Source of the DNA: Flavobacterium sp. CF108
Lineage (GTDB): Bacteria; Bacteroidota; Bacteroidia; Flavobacteriales; Flavobacteriaceae
DNA length: 64,000 nucleotides
Direction: 5' to 3'
Assembly: GCF_900129795.1 (NCBI RefSeq)
Contig: NZ_FQWW01000002.1
Coordinates: 434,001 to 498,000, forward strand
The notes beneath the pieces were generated by a model. It worked only from the letters and a program-made list of their open reading frames with translations. It was not told the origin of the DNA and ran no database searches. The position numbers and the translations under genes were made by a program. Of this stretch, positions 61,053 to 64,000 are shown piece after piece. Within the stretch, counting starts at the first letter, position 1. The number at the start of each line of letters is the position of its first letter.

Positions 61053-61066
61053 TGTAATCGATTACA
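61053..61066. promoter_or_regulatory. Pectate lyase upstream operator candidate, site 3
   Basis: TGTAATCGATTACA is a perfect 14-bp palindrome with central CG, as in LacI-type operators. It starts right after TAATTTCG (61045-61052), one mismatch from a -7 box, so a bound repressor would block transcription start. A further half-site TGCAATCG lies at 61075-61082. Confidence 0.65.
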
Positions 61067-61132
61067 ATTTTAATTGCAATCGAGAATCACAAAAACCACA
61101 AAAACTTTTATTAATGTCTAACTTAAACAATT

Positions 61133-63892
61133 ATGAAAAAAAACCTACTTTTTTTAGCTATGTTTTTTATTGCTGTGCAAACTTGGTCACAGCAAATTAA
61201 TGAAGCCAGCGGATGGCTTGAATCCGTTTTTGTAAAATGGCAGCCTGTAAGCAATGCCCAAACTTATAATGTGTATTATACAGGTGAAGGAATTGTTGAC
61301 AGAAAAATTGACAACCAGCTTATAAGAAGCTATGGAAGTTACTTTCGTGCCGATATTCCAGGTTTAAAAGCCGGATCTTATACTGTAAAAATCAAACCAG
61401 TTATTTCTGGTGTTGAAGGAACTGGTACCACAACAAGTTCATTGACAGTTAAAGCACACGATCGATCTGGATTTGCTTTTGCTAATTCCCGCGTTCCCGG
61501 TGCTTATAATGCTGATGGAACTCCAAAAAGTAATGCTGTAATTATTTACGTAACAGAGCAGACTAAAAACACAGTTTCTCTTGATGTAACAGGAGCAACA
61601 GCAAATCCTTGTGTTGGTTTGCAAACTATTCTTGACGGTTACAAAAAAGGTAAAGAATTAAGACCTTTAATTATTCGTATGGTTGGTCAGATTACCGATT
61701 TATCTTATATGATGAGCGGTGATATTGTTATTGAAAACAGCAAAAATGCTTCGGCTTATCTTACTCTGGAAGGAATAGGAAATGATGCTGCTGCTGATGG
61801 CTGGGGAATAAGAGTTAAAAATGCGTCAAACATTGAAATTAGAAATATTGGCACAATGAACTGCGACAGCGGCGAAGGTGACAATGTTGGTTTGCAGCAA
61901 GATAATGATTACGTTTGGGTACACAACTGTGATTTCTTTTATGGAAATGCCGGAAGCGATGCGGATCAGGTTAAAGGTGACGGAGCTTTAGACTGTAAAA
62001 AATCTACTTATATTACCTTTTCATACAATCACTTTTGGGATTCTGGAAAAAGTAATCTTTTAGGTTTAAGCGAAGGAACTACAGCTGGTTTATATATAAC
62101 ATATCACCACAACTGGTACGATCACTCTGATTCTCGTCATCCGCGTGTGCGTTATTATTCTGCCCACGTTTATAACAACTATTATGATGGAAATTCAAAA
62201 TACGGAGTTGGATCAACTCTAGGCTCTTCTGTTTTTGTAGAGGCCAATTATTTTAGAAATTGTAAATACCCAATGCTGACTTCAATGCAGGGAACTGATG
62301 TTTACAATGGCGCAGAGGGAACTTTTTCAAGCGAAGACGGCGGAACTATTAAAGCTTTTAACAACACTATGAGCGGACAAACTCGTTTTGTAGGGTATAA
62401 TTCTTCAACTTATCCTGTTGAATTTGATGCTTATGTAGCATCGACCAGAAATGAAACTATCAGCAGCAGTATTACATCTAAAAAAGGTGCTAAAACGTAT
62501 AATAATTTTGATACTAATTCAAGTGTAATGTATTCTTATACGCCTGACAGCCCAGAAACTGCAAGAACAAATGTTATGCAATATGCAGGACGTGTGTCTG
62601 GCGGTGATTTGCAATGGGCCTTCAACAATGCTGTTGACGATACTGCCGATGCGGTAAATACAGGATTGAAATCGGCTTTGACAAATTATCAGACTAATTT
62701 GGTTTATGTTCAGGACGGAACAAATCCTCCTGCTGGAAATCAAACTTTAACTTCAACCTCAAATAACAATCAAACCGTTACTAGCGGAACTGCTATTGGG
62801 GCAATTGTTTTTACTTGGGGAGGTGACGCAACAGATGCTGCCGTGACTGGTTTACCAGCTTCTGGATTGACTTTTGTAAAAAATACATCTGCAAAAACAA
62901 TCACAATTTCCGGAACTCCAACTGCAACAGTAAATTATTCAATTGCTACAACAGGAACAGCTGGAACTCCTGCAACCGGATCTGGAACTATTACTGTAAA
63001 TGCAGCCGGAACTCAAACTTTAACATCAACAAATAATAACAGTCAAACCGTAACCAGCGGAACTGCTATTAACTCGATCGTATTTACCTGGGGAGGAACC
63101 GCAACTGATGCAACCGTAACCGGTTTGCCGGCATCCGGATTAACTTTTGTAAAAAACACATCGGCTAAAACAATAACTATTTCGGGAACTCCAACTGCGA
63201 CGGTTTCTTATTCAGTTACAACTATCGGAACAGGAACTGCAGCAACTGGATCTGGAACAATTACGGTAAATACAGGTTCGTCTGGAAGCGAAATCCATAA
63301 TTTTACAACTTCTGGAAAAACCAGCACATTCTATGCAATTACAGGAAATCTTTCTACTACTAAAGGAACGGTTACTTATAATGGTTTGACATTGACGCAA
63401 TGTTTAAAAATTGAATCTTCTACCAATATTTCATTTACAACAAGTCAGGCGAGTACTTTAACGCTTGTTTTTGTGGAAGCTTCGGCAACAATAAAAGTTG
63501 ACAATGTTGACAAAGTAGCTTCAAACGGAATTGTAACAGTATCATTGGCTGCGGGAAGTCATACTATTACGAAAAAAGATACTTCGAACTTATTTTATAT
63601 GAGTACAGTTTACAGCAGCGGAACGCTTCGTATGGCAAAAATAGAAGCTCCTGCTGATACAGAAATTGAAAAAGTATTTATTTATCCTAATCCGGCTTCA
63701 AACATTTTATACTTATCAGATCCAAACCAAAAAGTAGAAAAAGTTTTGATTTATAATATCTCTGGAGTATTGGTAAAAACTTCTCAAAAAGGAAATGAAA
63801 TAATTGATATCAGTCAGCTTTCAACAGGAACTTACTTAGCAAAAATTTATACTGCTGAGGATTCGTTTAACCAAACTATTATTAAAAAATAA
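61133..63892 (+). CDS. Secreted pectate lyase (PL1-like) with Ig-like repeats and T9SS sorting domain
   Basis: The enzyme (919 aa) cleaves pectin by beta-elimination. The signal peptide is 1-19. A fibronectin-III-like segment (about 25-105) precedes the parallel beta-helix (about 115-450) with [20 protein letters not shown] and the catalytic-arginine block RHPRVR (335-340). Two near-identical 91-residue repeats follow (about 537-715), of the [19 protein letters not shown] type, then a beta region and a C-terminal secretion domain ([20 protein letters not shown] to the end) of type A T9SS sorting signals. It would be exported through the outer membrane and attached or released. Palindromic operators lie upstream. 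Confidence 0.94.
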   Translation: MKKNLLFLAMFFIAVQTWSQQINEASGWLESVFVKWQPVSNAQTYNVYYTGEGIVDRKIDNQLIRSYGSYFRADIPGLKAGSYTVKIKPVISGVEGTGTTTSSLTVKAHDRSGFAFANSRVPGAYNADGTPKSNAVIIYVTEQTKNTVSLDVTGATANPCVGLQTILDGYKKGKELRPLIIRMVGQITDLSYMMSGDIVIENSKNASAYLTLEGIGNDAAADGWGIRVKNASNIEIRNIGTMNCDSGEGDNVGLQQDNDYVWVHNCDFFYGNAGSDADQVKGDGALDCKKSTYITFSYNHFWDSGKSNLLGLSEGTTAGLYITYHHNWYDHSDSRHPRVRYYSAHVYNNYYDGNSKYGVGSTLGSSVFVEANYFRNCKYPMLTSMQGTDVYNGAEGTFSSEDGGTIKAFNNTMSGQTRFVGYNSSTYPVEFDAYVASTRNETISSSITSKKGAKTYNNFDTNSSVMYSYTPDSPETARTNVMQYAGRVSGGDLQWAFNNAVDDTADAVNTGLKSALTNYQTNLVYVQDGTNPPAGNQTLTSTSNNNQTVTSGTAIGAIVFTWGGDATDAAVTGLPASGLTFVKNTSAKTITISGTPTATVNYSIATTGTAGTPATGSGTITVNAAGTQTLTSTNNNSQTVTSGTAINSIVFTWGGTATDATVTGLPASGLTFVKNTSAKTITISGTPTATVSYSVTTIGTGTAATGSGTITVNTGSSGSEIHNFTTSGKTSTFYAITGNLSTTKGTVTYNGLTLTQCLKIESSTNISFTTSQASTLTLVFVEASATIKVDNVDKVASNGIVTVSLAAGSHTITKKDTSNLFYMSTVYSSGTLRMAKIEAPADTEIEKVFIYPNPASNILYLSDPNQKVEKVLIYNISGVLVKTSQKGNEIIDISQLSTGTYLAKIYTAEDSFNQTIIKK
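62741..63279 (+). repeat. Tandem 273-bp coding repeat in the pectate lyase gene
   Basis: Two consecutive copies, 62741-63013 and 63014 to about 63279, encode 91-residue Ig-like units with [20 protein letters not shown] identical in both. Many third-position differences exist, so this is a duplication kept under protein-level constraint. Confidence 0.9.
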
Positions 63893-63920
63893 AACCCTGT
63901 AATACTATTTTATAAAAATT

Positions 63921-63949
63921 AAAGGCTTCCAAATTTGGAAGCCTTTTTT
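63921..63949. terminator. Bidirectional terminator after the pectate lyase gene
   Basis: AAAGGCTTCCAAA and its exact complement TTTGGAAGCCTTT, then a T run. The last bases of the window (63973-63999) can be read on the minus strand as AQGIKFDL followed by TAG. This would be the end of a converging gene, but it is too short to claim as a feature. Confidence 0.9.
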
Positions 63950-64000
63950 CTAATATTTAAAAAGAGATTTAACTACAAATCAAATTTAATTCCTTGTGCC

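Noticed and set aside
63973..63999. End of a minus-strand gene reading AQGIKFDL then stop
   Set aside because: Only eight codons lie in the window. The bidirectional terminator beside it makes a converging gene plausible, but this is too little to annotate.

Overview
The window reads as one stretch of a Flavobacterium-like chromosome (Bacteroidota, Flavobacteriaceae). The DNA is AT-rich. Many genes carry the Bacteroidota -7 box TAnnTTTG. There are TonB-dependent transport and PKD-type surface proteins, a pectate lyase with a type IX secretion C-terminal domain, and a 14-subunit nuoA-N operon in flavobacterial form. I see no phage, insertion sequence, CRISPR array or rRNA. One tRNA (Ser-GGA) is present.

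Layout. 1-7.3 kb: the end of an OmpA-type gene, a class II-like Fic protein, tRNA-Ser, a divergent LysR/MFS pair, and an asparaginase-acyltransferase-TatD group. 7.6-15.9 kb: an ECF sigma factor with a TPR membrane protein (probable anti-sigma factor), a small membrane protein, a lipoprotein, a PKD outer-membrane protein, a membrane-anchored TPR-CHAT caspase-like protease and an overlapping retropepsin-like aspartic protease. 16-23 kb: a TetR-TolC-MFP-RND efflux operon and a divergently placed YceI gene. 23-24 kb: polyprenyl diphosphate synthase. 24.5-31.8 kb: a trehalose-type locus (trehalase, MFS porter, TonB-dependent receptor, LacI regulator). 31.8-38.2 kb: small unknowns and sucA/sucB of the 2-oxoglutarate dehydrogenase complex. 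38.4-41.9 kb: four membrane genes of the PepSY type. 41.9-45.9 kb: a YwqK-like secreted protein, a TlpA-like thioredoxin, aspS and a cold-shock protein. 46.1-59.7 kb: nuoABCDEFGHIJKLMN. 59.9-63.9 kb: a BI-1 family protein and the T9SS-type pectate lyase.

The best candidate for an undescribed system is 7.6-15.9 kb. Three copies of one unusual promoter, GGGTAACAA then a GATATAAG box with exactly 15 nt between GTAACAA and GATATAAG, lie in front of the small membrane protein (one copy) and the lipoprotein (two copies), directly beside the ECF sigma gene. They do not resemble the housekeeping promoter and are probably its target. The same neighbourhood encodes two proteases of unrelated folds, one with a signal peptide and membrane anchor and one apparently cytosolic, whose reading frames overlap by 49 nt. 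This suggests a cell-envelope sensing circuit that uses proteolysis.

Other regulation can be read directly. GGAAACT-N14-AGTTTCC occurs once in front of tetR and twice in front of the YceI gene, and in both promoters it starts 4 nt from a perfect TAnnTTTG box, so the efflux operon and YceI are probably one regulon. Two CGAAAACGTTTTCG-type operators 21 bp apart lie between the LacI gene and the receptor. TGTAATCGATTACA-type palindromes precede the pectate lyase. Intergenic spaces hold several families of short dispersed repeats, including hairpins inside the nuo operon and a structured element between nuoH and nuoI.
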